DNA of 64,000 bases from assembly GCA_025558095.1 (NCBI GenBank), contig JAIVFI010000012.1, forward strand, positions 620,001-684,000, in the 5' to 3' direction. The notes beneath the pieces are model-generated. The model had not been told where the DNA came from. It worked only from the letters and a program-made list of their open reading frames with translations, and searched no databases. A program made the position numbers and the translations under genes. Positions within the stretch are counted from its first letter, which is position 1, and every line of letters begins with the position of its first letter. Positions 49,634-60,553 of the stretch are shown here, in pieces. This DNA comes from Hyaloraphidium curvatum. Its lineage: Eukaryota > Monoblepharomycota > Hyaloraphidiomycetes > Hyaloraphidiales > Hyaloraphidiaceae.

Positions 49634-49925
49634 CTTCGGAGACAGGAGCCTCGGATCAGCGCGATTCCGAGTCGGCAAGGCCGGCGAGGAGTGGGGAGTG
49701 GGAAGTGGGCCAAAGAAGGAGCGAAAGTGGAAGGGACGCGGGCAGGGGACTCCTCAGAAGGCGCCGAAGACCCTTCCAACTCCCCGGACCAATCGCGAGC
49801 GAATCTCCAAGTGCAAAAGTTCTAATCCACTCGTCAGGCCTTCCTACATCTAATTTAGACCCAAAGCTGTTTGTTACCAGAGACTCAGGTTCAGTTCCAA
49901 TCGCCGCCGCGGGGCGTCCGCGCGT
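49634..49925. other. short intergenic region
   Basis: 292 nt between the actin start and the stop of the ammonium transporter gene; presumed actin promoter. Confidence 0.35.
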
Positions 49926-51648
49926 TCAGTGCAGGGTCTGGTGGAGGGGGTTCTTGGAGGGGTCGACCATGCCCTCGGGGATGGTCTCGTTGAGGGCCGA
50001 GGTCTTGAGGACTTCCTTGGCCTTGGAGGCCGGGTCGGGGTCGAAGTAGCCGTGCTCCCTGGAGAGAAAGGCAACGTCAGCAACGAAGACAAGGAGCGCG
50101 CGGCGGTGAACCCACATGTCGCCCATCTGGGCGTGGTCCGAGCCGGTGACCTCGGCGTCCGACTCGAGGCGGACCTTGCAGCCGGGGATCTTGTCGATGA
50201 CGAAGAGGATGAGGTACGAGACGATGAAGGACCAGGGGCCGATGGTGACGACGCCGACGAGCTGCTTGAAGGGCTGCACCCAGTTGCCGTCCATCCAGCC
50301 GCCGTCGATGGTGTAGCCGCCGAGCTCGGTGACCGACTTGGTGGCGAAGATGCCGGTGAGGAAGGCGCCGACCACACCGCCGATGCCGTGGAGGCCGAAC
50401 GTGTCGAGGGCGTCGTCGATGAAGATGCGGGGGCGGGCGAAGTGGGTCCAGCAGTAGCAGGCGATGGCGGTCAGGGCGCCGATGGCCATGGCGGGGGCGG
50501 GCCAGACGAAGCCGCATGCGGGGGTGATGCCGACGAGACCGCCTGCATGGCAAGGTGAGCGAAGAAGGTAGAATGAAAGGAGGAGGACGCACCGATGACG
50601 CCGTTGACGATGAACTCGCCGGTGACCTTCTTGTGGTGGATGTAGCCGATCAGGCAGTAAGTGATGCAGCCGGCGCAGGCGGCGAAGTGGGTGACGACGG
50701 CGGCGTTGAGGGCCTGGAAGTTGAAGGCGAGGGTGGAGCCGCCGTTGAAGAAGAACCAGCCGAACCAGATGAGGCCGGTGCCGAAGAGCACGTCCTTCAT
50801 CGAGGCGGGGTAGACGTTCTTGTTCTGGCGCGGGCCGAGGAAGAGGCCGAGGGCGAGACCAGCGGCTCCGGAGGCGACGTGCACGGCAGTGCCACTGAGG
50901 TGGAGGGGAGGAGGTCAGGTCATGGGCAAGCACCGGCGCCTCGAAGGCAACTCACCCAGCGAAGTCGAGTTCTCCGAACTTCTTGAGCCAGCCGTTGTAG
51001 CCCCACATCCAGGCGATGAAGAAGTCGTAGCAGAAGGTGGACCAGAGCAGGCAGAAGAGGGTGAGGGGCCAGATCTTGATGCGCTCGGCACCGCCGCCGA
51101 TGATGATGATGGGCGTGATGGCGGCAAACATGCACTGGAAGAGCGCAAAGATGCTCGAGGGGATAGCGGGGGCGACGTTCATCGGTACGACGCCGACGTT
51201 GAGGAAGACGGCGTTCTCTGGAGGGGGATCACGGGTCAGATGGGCGAGCAGCGAAACGGCAGCGGCAGAAAGCACCAAAGTTGCCGATGAAGGCGCTGCC
51301 GGTGTTGGAGTAGGTGAGCGAGAAGCCGAACAGGAAGTACTGGATCGAGACGACGGCGGTGACGGTGTAGCAGATGGCCATCATGGTGAGGACGGAGCGG
51401 CGACCACCCCAGCCGCCGTAGAGCATGCCGAGACCTCTGCGGGAGGGGGGGAGGATCAGCGCCGTTGCCCGAGGCCTCCCAGCGCAAACCACATACCCGG
51501 GGATCAGGAGCAGGCACACGGCCGTGCCGACGAATATGAACAGCGAATCGACCATCGGCATGCACATCGGGTTGTCCTCCGGCGCAGCACCGGGCGGGGT
51601 GTAGGAGAGGGTGCCGATGGGGCACGAGAACGGCAGCGGCTCGGCCAT
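49926..51648 (-). CDS. ammonium transporter (Amt/Mep/Rh family)
   Basis: Six exons (51648-51497, 51436-51276, 51217-50956, 50894-50593, 50542-50116, 50058-49926) total 1437 nt, 478 residues, all phases agreeing; introns are 50-61 nt. Family landmarks: DSLFIFVGTAVCLLLIPGG near the N-terminus, NVAPAIPSSIFALFQCMFAA, VHVASGAAGLALG with the first pore His, GSTLAFNFQALN, and HFARPRIFIDDALDTFGLHGIGG with the second pore-side motif. Eleven transmembrane helices are expected. It moves ammonium across the plasma membrane; the C-terminal tail (after about residue 430) is the usual cytosolic regulatory segment. Confidence 0.93.
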
Positions 51649-52983
51649 GGCGGGTGGCGGGCGGCGGGCGGCGGGGTGCGGTGAGTGATGAGAGGAGTGT
51701 GGGCGGCCCGGAGTTGCGATTCCCGGTCTTTATGAAGCGGCCGCGGCGTTGCGTCGTTCGGGTTCCCGCGGGCGCCCTTGCGGTTCCTTGCGCCCGACGT
51801 CGCGATCGGCTTGATCCCGCGCGTCTCCGTGGACATTGAGCCACGCCATTGCAGATGCCGCTGGTTTTCCAGTTGGAAAGCGCGTGCGCGTGGGCGTTGG
51901 CCCGCCCCCTCGCGGGCCGCCGGCCGACGGACATCCCCGCGGCGGCACCAGCCCTCTCGCCGCGCCACCGACACCCGCCACAAAGATAACGGCTGCCGTG
52001 TGCCGTTGCGGTCGGGGCAGCTGCGGGCCGATCTGAGAGCGCGTGACGCGCACCGGGCAGTCGCGTGCGCGCCGCGGTGGGGTCGCGTCCTGCGCGTCGC
52101 CGAGCCGAGGCTGCCTCCGCGCGCCCTCTGCAAACATAGGACCCTATGTCTCCCGCGGATTCCATAGATTTGTCGACGCATATCCACCGCCACTGATTCC
52201 TCGGCGTTCCACCATCGCTCCGTCGGCTAGCTCCAACGCTGGCTTCAAGCAGTCTGATCCAGTTTAGCCGCCAACCCCTCTTGCCCCTCCTTCAGCTATC
52301 CCTGCCCCTGCGCACGCCAACATCCTCCCCGTCCGAATCACGTGCGGCCGCCTTCGACCTTCTGATCACGTGCATGGCGACGTCTACCGGGATTCGCGAG
52401 CTTTCCGATCCTTCCGCGGCGATTTCCAAGCCTCTGAAGGTTCAGTGCACGCGGCCGGCAACGGGGGCCGGACGCCTTCCTCCTTGATCAGGGATCATGG
52501 GACGCGACTCATCCGGACATAAAGACTGTGGAACCTGATCCTGGACGGCATGGAGCTGCTCACGATGATACGGAAAGCATAGGAATGGTATCCCCGCGAC
52601 AAGGCATCGGATCACCCCCCAAGTGTCGGCGGAGCACAGATGGGGGCAATGATCTGGGTCTTTTCCGCTCAGAATGGCCGTCGCCTTACCGTTTCATTGA
52701 TTCTTGGTACATTTGGCCGAAGTCTGGAGGTTCCAGGAGCGCTGTTTTTCGCGACCAACACGCACTGATCTTCATTTCTTCCAAAGATCTCTCCGCTTAC
52801 CCGCCTCGAAGTTCGTTGCTCGCTTAGCTCGCACTCCAATCTGCTTGCTAGACCCGCTCACCGACGTCCGGATCGCCTTCCGCGGGCTGAAGCGGGACAG
52901 CCGAGGTCGTGCCAGACGGTGGAGGGAAACTGTTCAAGACCATCTACCCATCAGCAACGTACAAGAACATGAGATGCAGACCA
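51649..52983. other. intergenic, no gene seen
   Basis: 1335 nt, upstream of the ammonium transporter and downstream of the saccharopine-dehydrogenase-like gene. No credible ORF, RNA gene or clear repeat was found. Confidence 0.4.
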
Positions 52984-54550
52984 CTAGACGGCAGCGGGAA
53001 GGTCCTGGACGTCGATCCCCGTACCGTTCTGCCTGAGCGCCTCGACCAGCACCCCGCCGAAGGCTGTTGCCGGGGTCAGCAGGCCACCCCGCCTGCCGTT
53101 GAAGTCCTCTGGCCGCGCGAAGAGGGGCAGCCGCGATCGCCGCGCTGGAAGGGCGAGAGAGAGGGCGGCTTCCGCGACGTACTTGTTTGTCTCCCCTGTC
53201 GTCACCGCGCGATCAGTTCCGTCTTCAGCACCGCTCATGGCAGCTTACCGGAGTAGAAGGGGTCCGATGGACCATCGAAGTCAACGCGGCACTTCTTCAC
53301 CGTCCCGTCGGGCAAGGGCTCGGAGACGCCGAGGGCAGTGATGTGGAAGCGAGACTTTGCGCGCTCCTCTTCCGATGGACCCTGGCCGGCTGGCGTGAAG
53401 ACGCTGGATGACAGCATTGACATCAGCGAGAGAGCTTGGCTTCCGGCGCGAAAGCACCCACTACTTGCGGAGGAGATTGCGGATGAAGCTGGTGCCGATC
53501 ATGATGCCCGTGATGGCCAGACCGATCGTGGTCCGCACGACGCCAAAGATGCTCGTGACACCGGCTGCTTCTTCGTAGAGGAAGTCCCCAAATGCCTTGG
53601 TAAGGTAGACCGAACGGCGGACCGGCGGCGAGTTGCCTCCGGCCGTGAGGGAAGGCGCCTTGTAAAAGCCGAGTTCCGCGATCCATCCGAAAGGTGCGGG
53701 GACGGCATGGCGGACAAAAGACTTGTCCACCGCGCCCCCAGCCGAAACGTTGAGCGCGTACGGGTCCTGGATAGTCTTGAGCACCTCCGGCGGCTGGTCG
53801 AGCAGCTCGCAGGCCGAAAGCAGCGTCCCGCCGGAAGGCGTGGCGATGAGCTCGGTGAACAGGGCCGTAACCTTGGCGGTCTTGGCGTTGTGCTTGGTTC
53901 GGAAGTGGTCCGCGACGGCAAAGGCAGTCAGGTCCGAAGGGACGCAGTCGAAGCCGCACATCGGCACGATGATGACGCCGTTCTGGTCCGCGAGCGAGTC
54001 GTACTTCTCGATCAGCGAGCGGACCCAGTTTGTCTCTCCCGTTATATCGCAATAGTCCTTTTAGACGAGGAGAGATCGAAGGGTCGTGAAACACAGAGGT
54101 CAGAGGGTCGGCGAGGTGTTCTGTCGTTCGGAGAAGCAACTCACGGTTCCGAGCCGAACACACGCGTCTACGACGGGAGTTCCAAGACGCTAGGCAGTGA
54201 GAGGCGGACATGAGAGACGCACGCGATGGCAAAGACGGGCGACGTACAGTGAATGGGCCGGCACAGCTGGCGACCACCTTCGCCCTGCCGACGGCGGCAT
54301 CGACGCTCTCCTGGCTCGACGAGTCGGCAACGACCGCCTCAACGACGAGATCGTATCCGTGCTTCTCCTTGGCGTCCTTCTCGAGCCGCTTCTTGAGCTC
54401 GCTCAGCTTGTCGGCCGAGCGACCCGCGATGCCCCATTTGAAGCCTTCCGGCTGCTTCCTGGCCGCGAGGTAGTCGCAAACGAAGCCTCCGGTGAATCCC
54501 GTCGCGCCCCAGACGAGCACGTCGATGTTCTTCTCGGGCTTGGCGGCCAT
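52984..54550 (-). CDS. saccharopine dehydrogenase-like oxidoreductase
   Basis: Five exons (54550-54248, 54189-54145, 54057-53465, 53403-53249, 53195-52984) total 1308 nt, 435 residues. Exon 2 is only 45 nt (RLGTPVVDACVRLGT). N-terminal Rossmann motif VLVWGATGFTGGF, then VVASCAGPF, DYCDITGETNWV, MCGFDCVPSDL, a hydrophobic segment (IGLAITGIMIGTSFI), PAGQGPSEEER and GGLLTPATAFG close to the C-terminus. This matches the SCCPDH/trans-acting enoyl reductase group rather than true lysine-pathway saccharopine dehydrogenase. It is likely membrane- or lipid-droplet-associated, with NAD(P)-dependent reduction of a lipid-type substrate inferred from family only. Confidence 0.85.
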
Positions 54551-55055
54551 CGTTCGCTCGTGGTGCGCGAGGATTCGCAGTTTGGTCGGGATGAATGGTT
54601 GAGCCGCCGGTCCCGGGGATCGCCGTGTCTTCAACCCGCTGGCACCCCTAAAGCTCGGCCCTCATTAAGGCAGAAACCTGACGAGCCATCTCTCCACACT
54701 TGTAGCTATGCTGAACCGAGTGGATACCTAGATTGTTCAGAGTCATCGAGTCCAAATGAAGGAGACCGAATCTGACCGTGGAAGACCGAGATCGGTTCAC
54801 ATTGGATGAAAGGAGGGCCCGATGAGTGACATTATAACAGTGATTTTCGGCGTTTCGGCGTGAGAAAGGGATACAGCGCCGTCCCGCCGCCGACGACTCG
54901 TTCAGTCACGCCGCGGGTTGCATGACGGAGCGAGTCCAAGTCGACACTTGATCCCCCTTTCACCGACCGCGAGCTGGGACCTGGCCATCGTCCGGCCGCG
55001 ACACGCTTTTGTTCCCGTGCCGTTTCCCGACGGCGCTTGGGCGCGGGGAGCCGCG
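54551..55055. promoter_or_regulatory. divergent intergenic region
   Basis: 505 nt between divergent starts. A more AT-rich stretch at about 54790-54860 may hold promoter elements; no specific site was recognised. Confidence 0.35.
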
Positions 55056-57072
55056 ATGAAGGGTCTCTTGAAGAACCTCAGTCTCCGGACACGCAACGAG
55101 ACACCTCCGAAAGAGAACGGCGCCGACAGGACTTCGGAGCAGTACTGGAGCGCCCGTGGCGGTGCTGCCGTAGCACAACAGGGGAAGCTCGTCGCGGCGT
55201 CCGAATCACTGGGGGACGGGGCGGCACGCGCCCTCGCGTCCGCGTTGGCGAGGAACGTGGCCTTTTCCGACCTGGACCTGAGCCGAAACAGCATCGGCCC
55301 AGATGGTGCCGCAGCAATCGGCAACGCTCTAGGTCGGAACAGGCTTCTGAGGTCTCTTTCGCTGTCGCGGAATCCGCTAAGGGACGAGGGCGTGTCGGCT
55401 CTCGCAAAGGGCCTGAAGCTGAACACAACCTTGGAGACCCTTGTTCTGTCGGCTTGCGAGATGGAGTGCGATGGAGCCAAAGCCTTGGCGGACCTGCTCC
55501 TCGTGAACACTGGGATCCGTTTCCTCGACGTGTCGATGAATCCAATATCAGTCGAGGGGGCTCAGGCATTGGCCGACATCCTGGCGGTCAATAAGACGAT
55601 CGGGAAGATTGAGGTCAACGCCAACTACAGCTCGATTATTTTAGCGGCCTTCAGCAATCGCCCACCGAGGAGCGTGAAGGGACAAAAGCTGGGGAAGCGG
55701 GAACTCGTTGACAACGCACCCGTCCCGCCTGGCTCCCCTGCCTCACCTGCTTCTCCTGAACCCGTCAGACCTGTTTACCGTGTGCCCGCAAAGCAACCTT
55801 CTGCTGGGAGCGGCAGGGATAACTTGGCGCCGCGAAAGGACTATCGCCCCGCGTATGCCGGCGTCTTGAAGATCGATCACGTGGACCATGATCTTCCAGC
55901 AAACGACATGTTGCCAGACTCTCCACTATCGGGGCCGGACGACTCGATGTGGTTCACCTCGCCTTTTGCTCCGCAGAGCCCACCTGCGCCTGTAAAGGCT
56001 CCTCCGGAAAAGATCAATGGTGCCGGCATCGAGGAGATGCGTGCTCTCCGGGAGGAGACGGATCTGGAAAGGCGAAAGCGGCAGGAGGAGATCGAACTCC
56101 TCAAGCAGGAGCTCCAAAGGCTGCGTCTGGAGAAGGAAAAGGCGAAAGATCCGTACGTTCCGCAGGGCCGGGCTGTTCCTGAAAGGCCAGACGCTGTCAG
56201 GCAGCAGTCCAGCAAGATTCGCATCTTTGCCAAAGACGTGCAGGTGGATAAGGGCAGAAAGCTCGGGGAGGGTGGCTTCGGCATTGTCTATGCTGGCACC
56301 ATTTACGAGACGACGCGAGTGGCCATCAAGGTCATCAAGGCTCACGACGATTTTAAGGTCCGCCGGGCCTTTGAGCGGGAGCTTAGCACCTGGGAGGGGT
56401 TGATTCATCCGAACGGTGAGCGACACACGCAGGTCGCGACGCTTCACGTTTCCTCACACCCGCAGCAAAGTTCTTCCCCTTATGGCGTACTGCGCAGAGC
56501 CGCCCATGATGATCTCGGAAATCGTTTCAGACGGCAACATCCGGGTCTTTCTCGAGAAGCACAGCTGGAAGGCCGAGCTCGGCCTGGATCTGCTTCGCCA
56601 GGTTGCGACGGGGATGTCCTTCCTCCACGCCAAAAACGTTTTGCATGGCGATCTCACGCCGCGGAACATTCTCGTGGAGAACGGCGTGGCCCGCATCATG
56701 GACTTTGGGCTGTCGAAGGTACGCGGAGAAGTGTCCAAGTCGACCGCCGGCTCTGTGCTCGGACCTTCGGGCACTTCCGGGTACATGTCTCCTGAGCTCT
56801 ACGACGACCAACCGCTCCGCAAACCGGCGGACGTCTTTGCGTTTTCTATAATTTCTTGCGAAGTCGTCGGGCAGGGAGATCCGCCGTGGGGACACTCCCC
56901 GAGACCGCTCCTTGTGGGGCAATGGATCAAGAACGGACGTCGGCCCGAGCGACCGTACGAAGCCTCGGACGAGGTGTGGTCGCTCATCACGCGGTGTTGG
57001 CACCCCGAGCCGTGGGAGCGGCCGACGTTCGTTGAGATCGTGAAAGAGATGAATCAGATCATTGTAAAGTGA
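55056..57072 (+). CDS. leucine-rich-repeat protein kinase (TKL-like)
   Basis: Exons 55056-56415 and 56471-57072 (55-nt intron) give 653 residues. The ATG at 55056 is the first usable one. Residues about 58-182 form ribonuclease-inhibitor-type LRRs of 28 residues (FSDLDLSRNSIGPDGAAAIG, then LRSLSLSRNPL, LETLVLSACEM, IRFLDVSMNPIS). A Pro/Ser-rich region and a charged coiled coil (about 323-363) follow. The kinase domain has a glycine loop GEGGFGIVYAG, the VAIK lysine, LHGDLTPRN with Gly instead of Arg before the catalytic Asp, MDFG, and YMSPELY. The intron falls immediately before VLPLMAYC, exactly where the ankyrin kinase at 5151 also has one. Its stop lies 2 nt from the convergent oxidase stop. 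Confidence 0.85.
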
Positions 57073-57074
57073 TC

Positions 57075-58235
57075 CTACAGTTTGGCCGGTAGACTGGAAG
57101 TGCCGATGAGCCTGGTGAAAGGGGCCTCCGCCACTCCTTTGTCGAGCTCAGCTGCGACGATGGTTGCGAGCTCCCGCCCAAGAACGCAGCCAACAATGTT
57201 CCCTGTGCCGCAATAGCCGCCAACGGCCCACACGCCAGAGCGTACTTTCCCGACGAATGGGAGGCCGGTAGAAGTGTAGCCGACTGACGCGGCCCACCTG
57301 TGTTCGATCTGCACGTCGACGCCGATTGTGTCTTTTGCGAACCTCTGGATGCGCTCCTGGATATACGAGCTAGGAATGGCATCGGTTGTATACTCAGCAT
57401 CTCCACCTGCGTCCCGAAATCCGCCGACGGCTATCCGACCATCCGCCAGCTGCTGGAAATACTCAAAGCCATGCCGGAGGTAGACCGGCAAAGGAAACCG
57501 GGGCTCGACCGGCGCAGTCGAAAGCATCTGCAGTCTGACGGTGCGAACCACTGATTCCATCTCCGGGAAAACGCGAGCGAGGGGATCCACGGCGACGACA
57601 ACACGTCGTGCCGAGACTGTCCCAGAAGACGTCGCCACACGGCCGTCTTCGATCCTTATGGCCGGCGTCCGTCCATAGAGGTTCGCTCCGCGAGCCAAGC
57701 ACTCGGCAGCCATCGTTCGGCACCTCTCCAGGGGATTCATCGTCCCGTCGGTCGGAACGAAGATGCCGCGTCCCTCGGAGCCGTCGTACCATCGAGCTGG
57801 CAATCCGTTCTGCTGCATAGCCGCCAGCTGCCGGCGGCAATCATCCTCTTCCTCCGAATCGTGAGCGATCCTCAAGGACCCGGTGCGCTTCGTGGATCCG
57901 GGGTAACGCGCAAAGATTCGGTCCAGCTCGAGAAGCGTCAACCGGTATAGTGCGGCGGCACGTTCTCTGCCAAGCTTCTGAGCCGCATCATGGTGGAATG
58001 CGGCCAGGCCGGCAAGCAGAAACCCTCCATTCCGACCGGCCGCGCCGGCGCCGACATCCTGGGCATCGATTCCAACCACGTGCTCGACGCCACGTTCAAG
58101 GAGAGATAAGACTGCCTGGAGTCCAGACGCGCCCAGACCGACCACGCAGACATCGCATTCAACATCACGGTCCAGAGGAGGTAGCGGGCTCCACGACGAG
58201 CCTTCGCTGTCCCACACAGGCTTCGAAAGTGCCAT
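57075..58235 (-). CDS. FAD-dependent amine/amino-acid oxidase (DAO family), putative peroxisomal
   Basis: Intronless, 386 residues. N-terminal nucleotide motif CVVGLGASGLQAVLSL, then DVGAGAAGRNGGFLLAG, the FAD-binding RNGG motif typical of gamma-glutamylputrescine oxidase-like members of the DAO fold. AVGGFRDAGG and VGYTSTGLPFVG come later, then WAVGGYCGTGN at the C-terminal FAD site. The protein would oxidise an amine or N-methyl compound, producing H2O2. The last three residues are AKL, a type 1 peroxisomal signal variant, consistent with H2O2 formation. The intronless gene looks bacterial in form. Convergent with the LRR kinase with a 2-nt gap between stop codons. Confidence 0.83.
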   Translation of the reverse strand: MALSKPVWDSEGSSWSPLPPLDRDVECDVCVVGLGASGLQAVLSLLERGVEHVVGIDAQDVGAGAAGRNGGFLLAGLAAFHHDAAQKLGRERAAALYRLTLLELDRIFARYPGSTKRTGSLRIAHDSEEEDDCRRQLAAMQQNGLPARWYDGSEGRGIFVPTDGTMNPLERCRTMAAECLARGANLYGRTPAIRIEDGRVATSSGTVSARRVVVAVDPLARVFPEMESVVRTVRLQMLSTAPVEPRFPLPVYLRHGFEYFQQLADGRIAVGGFRDAGGDAEYTTDAIPSSYIQERIQRFAKDTIGVDVQIEHRWAASVGYTSTGLPFVGKVRSGVWAVGGYCGTGNIVGCVLGRELATIVAAELDKGVAEAPFTRLIGTSSLPAKL

Positions 58236-58621
58236 TCTGATGAGCTCTGTTTACTTGTTTGTTCGAAGTCGGTCAATGATGCATCGTTGAAACCGCCAGC
58301 TTCGATCTCCCGCTTCCGATACAATAGAATCACTGTGGATGAAGCACATGCGAGTGGAAAACGTTGATCAAGCCCGTCGAGGGAGAGGAGGTGAGCTGGG
58401 AGCTGCTCGGGCCGTGGCGGTTTGCGGGATCGAACACGTCCGAAAGAACTGTCACCCACCCCATTCTTGAAGCAGCGGAAGCGTTTCCACGCCGCAACAG
58501 TGAGCCATGGAAGCGCTTCCACTCCCACTCCGATCCTGATCTCGAACGTACCGCCCTGCTCCTTTCCTGTCTGGGCTACATCATCGGCACCGCAACCGGC
58601 ATTCTGTGTCTCTCCCGCAAG
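58236..58621. promoter_or_regulatory. divergent region between two putative peroxisomal enzyme genes
   Basis: 386 nt between the divergent starts of the FAD oxidase and the hydratase. A shared promoter would allow co-regulation; no specific site was identified. Confidence 0.35.
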
Positions 58622-59839
58622 ATGTCTGCCATTGATGTCTCTCACATACCCGAGACGTCTGCGGACGTGACCTACAACACGCGCGACGCGCTCATCTACG
58701 CTGTGGGCATCGGTTGCGACGACGTAGGTGACATGCCGGACATCGCCGCAGCTCGCGTCTCACCTCGTTCTCCCGCGTTCCAGCTGAAATACGTCTATGA
58801 GCTCGACCCAGCGTTCCAAGTCTTCCCCACCTTCCCTGTCGTGCTTACCTTCAAGGCCGGCGACCCTCCGGAGCTCATGCACGACGTGAACGACTTTGTC
58901 GGGCGCGCGACCAAGGGCAACCGTGCGGCGGTCCAGATCCCGGGCAAGAAGATGGATCCCACCAAGGGTCGGTTTCTCGTAATGGCGGCAGTTCAAGCGG
59001 TGCTGATCCTGGTTTTCAGGTCTTCACGGCGAGCAGTCCATCGAGCTCCTCGTGCCTTCGTTCCCGAGGTCGGGCAACGTCAAGGTCACCAGCAAGACCG
59101 TGGGCGTGTGGGACGGAGGGAAGGGTGCCGTCATCGCCAGGTGGGCCTTGTATCTGTTGCTTCCGCGCTTCAACGCTCATATTGTCAACCTCGTCAGCGA
59201 GAACATGATCGTCGACGCCGCCACCGGCAAGCCCCTCGCCCGCCTCGAGTCGTCGGGCTTCATGCTCGGCGCCGGCGGCTTCGGCGGGCCGAAGCGCCCG
59301 AAGCCGGCCCTGGACGTCGAGATCCCCAAGGACCGCAAGGCGGACTTTTCGGGCGAGCTCAAGACCTCGCCCGCCCAGGCCGTGCTCTACCGTCTCGCCG
59401 GCGACACCAACCCTCTGCACAGTCAGTTCATTATCGTTCCCCGCTGCTGAAAGGCCCTGATCGACGAGTGTCGCTCCTCAGTTGACCCCAAGATCGCTCA
59501 GAACGCGGGCTTCAAGGCTCCCATTCTCCACGGCCTTTGCACCGTGGGTTCGCGCTGGTCATATTTCCTGCTCTCTGTCCTAACATTCTGGGTGCCCAGT
59601 ACGGCCATGCGGCCCGCTCCCTCATCTCGTTCTTCCCCGGCCTGCACCTCCGCCTCTTCCGCGTGCGCTTCTCGTCCCCCGTCTACCCGGGCGAGACCCT
59701 CGTGACCGAGGCCTGGAAGATGATCGAGGACGCCAACCAGGTCGTGGTGGCCTTCCGCACCAGCGTCAAGGAGAGGCCCGGGACGGTGGTGCTGAACCAG
59801 TGCGTCGCGAGGTTCGTCAAGGACGGCTCCAAGCTCTGA
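58622..59839 (+). CDS. peroxisomal enoyl-CoA hydratase 2 (MaoC-like hotdog fold)
   Basis: Six exons (58622-58723, 58784-58967, 59020-59140, 59198-59421, 59482-59543, 59600-59839) sum to 933 nt, 310 residues. Two hotdog domains. N-terminal half: YAVGIGCDDLKYVYELDPAF, FPTFPVVLTF, GLHGEQSIELL. C-terminal half: the hydratase 2 motif YRLAGDTNPLHIDP with catalytic Asp and His, and PILHGLCTYGHAAR. The C-terminus is GSKL, a canonical peroxisomal signal. It hydrates trans-2-enoyl-CoA to (3R)-hydroxyacyl-CoA in peroxisomal beta-oxidation. The first intron (60 nt) is in frame and would otherwise insert 20 extra residues. Confidence 0.9.
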
Positions 59840-59977
59840 AGGATCGTCAATGGAATGTTGGCTCATGATTGAAGATCGTCGCCAATAGGACCCCGTTCAT
59901 CGATTGCTACTACCATCCGTCCCGTCCATGTGCTTTATCTTAACAATAATGATCCGCCGTGCGCGTTCATTGTCCAA

Positions 59978-60550
59978 TCAGGCCAAGAGCCCGAGCTCCG
60001 CCGCGGACACGATGCCCGACTTGACCGCCAGCACCGCCTTGATCTGGTTCTCCGCCGACGCGCACGTGATCCCGACCGTGTCCGGCTTCGCGCACGCCAG
60101 CTCCAGCGACGGCGTGCCGGTCGTCTTCCACGTGGTGAAGTCGGCTATGTCGTCGTAGTACACCAAGGGCGAGCGGGATTCGACCGCGAAAAGAACGGGC
60201 GAGGTGGCGGTGAGTCCGCTCCGCGGGGCGGCCCAACAATCCTCATCCTTCCACTCGCATTCGATTGGCTTCTCCGACCCAGTATCGGTGTCAGGGCCGC
60301 ACTGCACCGCCTGCGCGTCACCGACGCGTTCCCGGTGTGTCGACTGCGGGTTTCCGATCCGCTTCTCGGTCGAGTTCGGCTTACATCGAGCAAGAAGACG
60401 TTTTGACGTCGGTGCCGCGGGGGATTCGCGCAGTGACTCCGCGCGGATGAGTCGACCTCGCCAGGCACCGCCCTCTGCACACCCCCGGACGCGCCCAGAG
60501 TCGCCGCAACCACGCTCCGCAACGCCGCCTCCCGCCTTCTGAGAGCCGCG
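59978..60550 (-). CDS. hypothetical protein, C-terminal exon supported only
   Basis: The 3' part, about 60330-59978, reads as a natural protein on the minus strand: CGPDTDTGSEKPIECEW, SPLVYYDDIADFTTWKTTG, LELACAKPDTVGITCASAEN and a final Ala/Leu-rich helix. The cysteines and composition suggest a secreted protein. The 5' end is unresolved. A signal-like ATG segment (MRAALRRREAALRSVVAA) exists on the minus strand, but its ATG overlaps the plus-strand start of the esterase, so either start could be wrong. No family recognised. Confidence 0.4.
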   Translation of the reverse strand, partial: RGSQKAGGGVAERGCGDSGRVRGCAEGGAWRGRLIRAESLRESPAAPTSKRLLARCKPNSTEKRIGNPQSTHRERVGDAQAVQCGPDTDTGSEKPIECEWKDEDCWAAPRSGLTATSPVLFAVESRSPLVYYDDIADFTTWKTTGTPSLELACAKPDTVGITCASAENQIKAVLAVKSGIVSAAELGLLA

Positions 60551-60553
60551 CGC

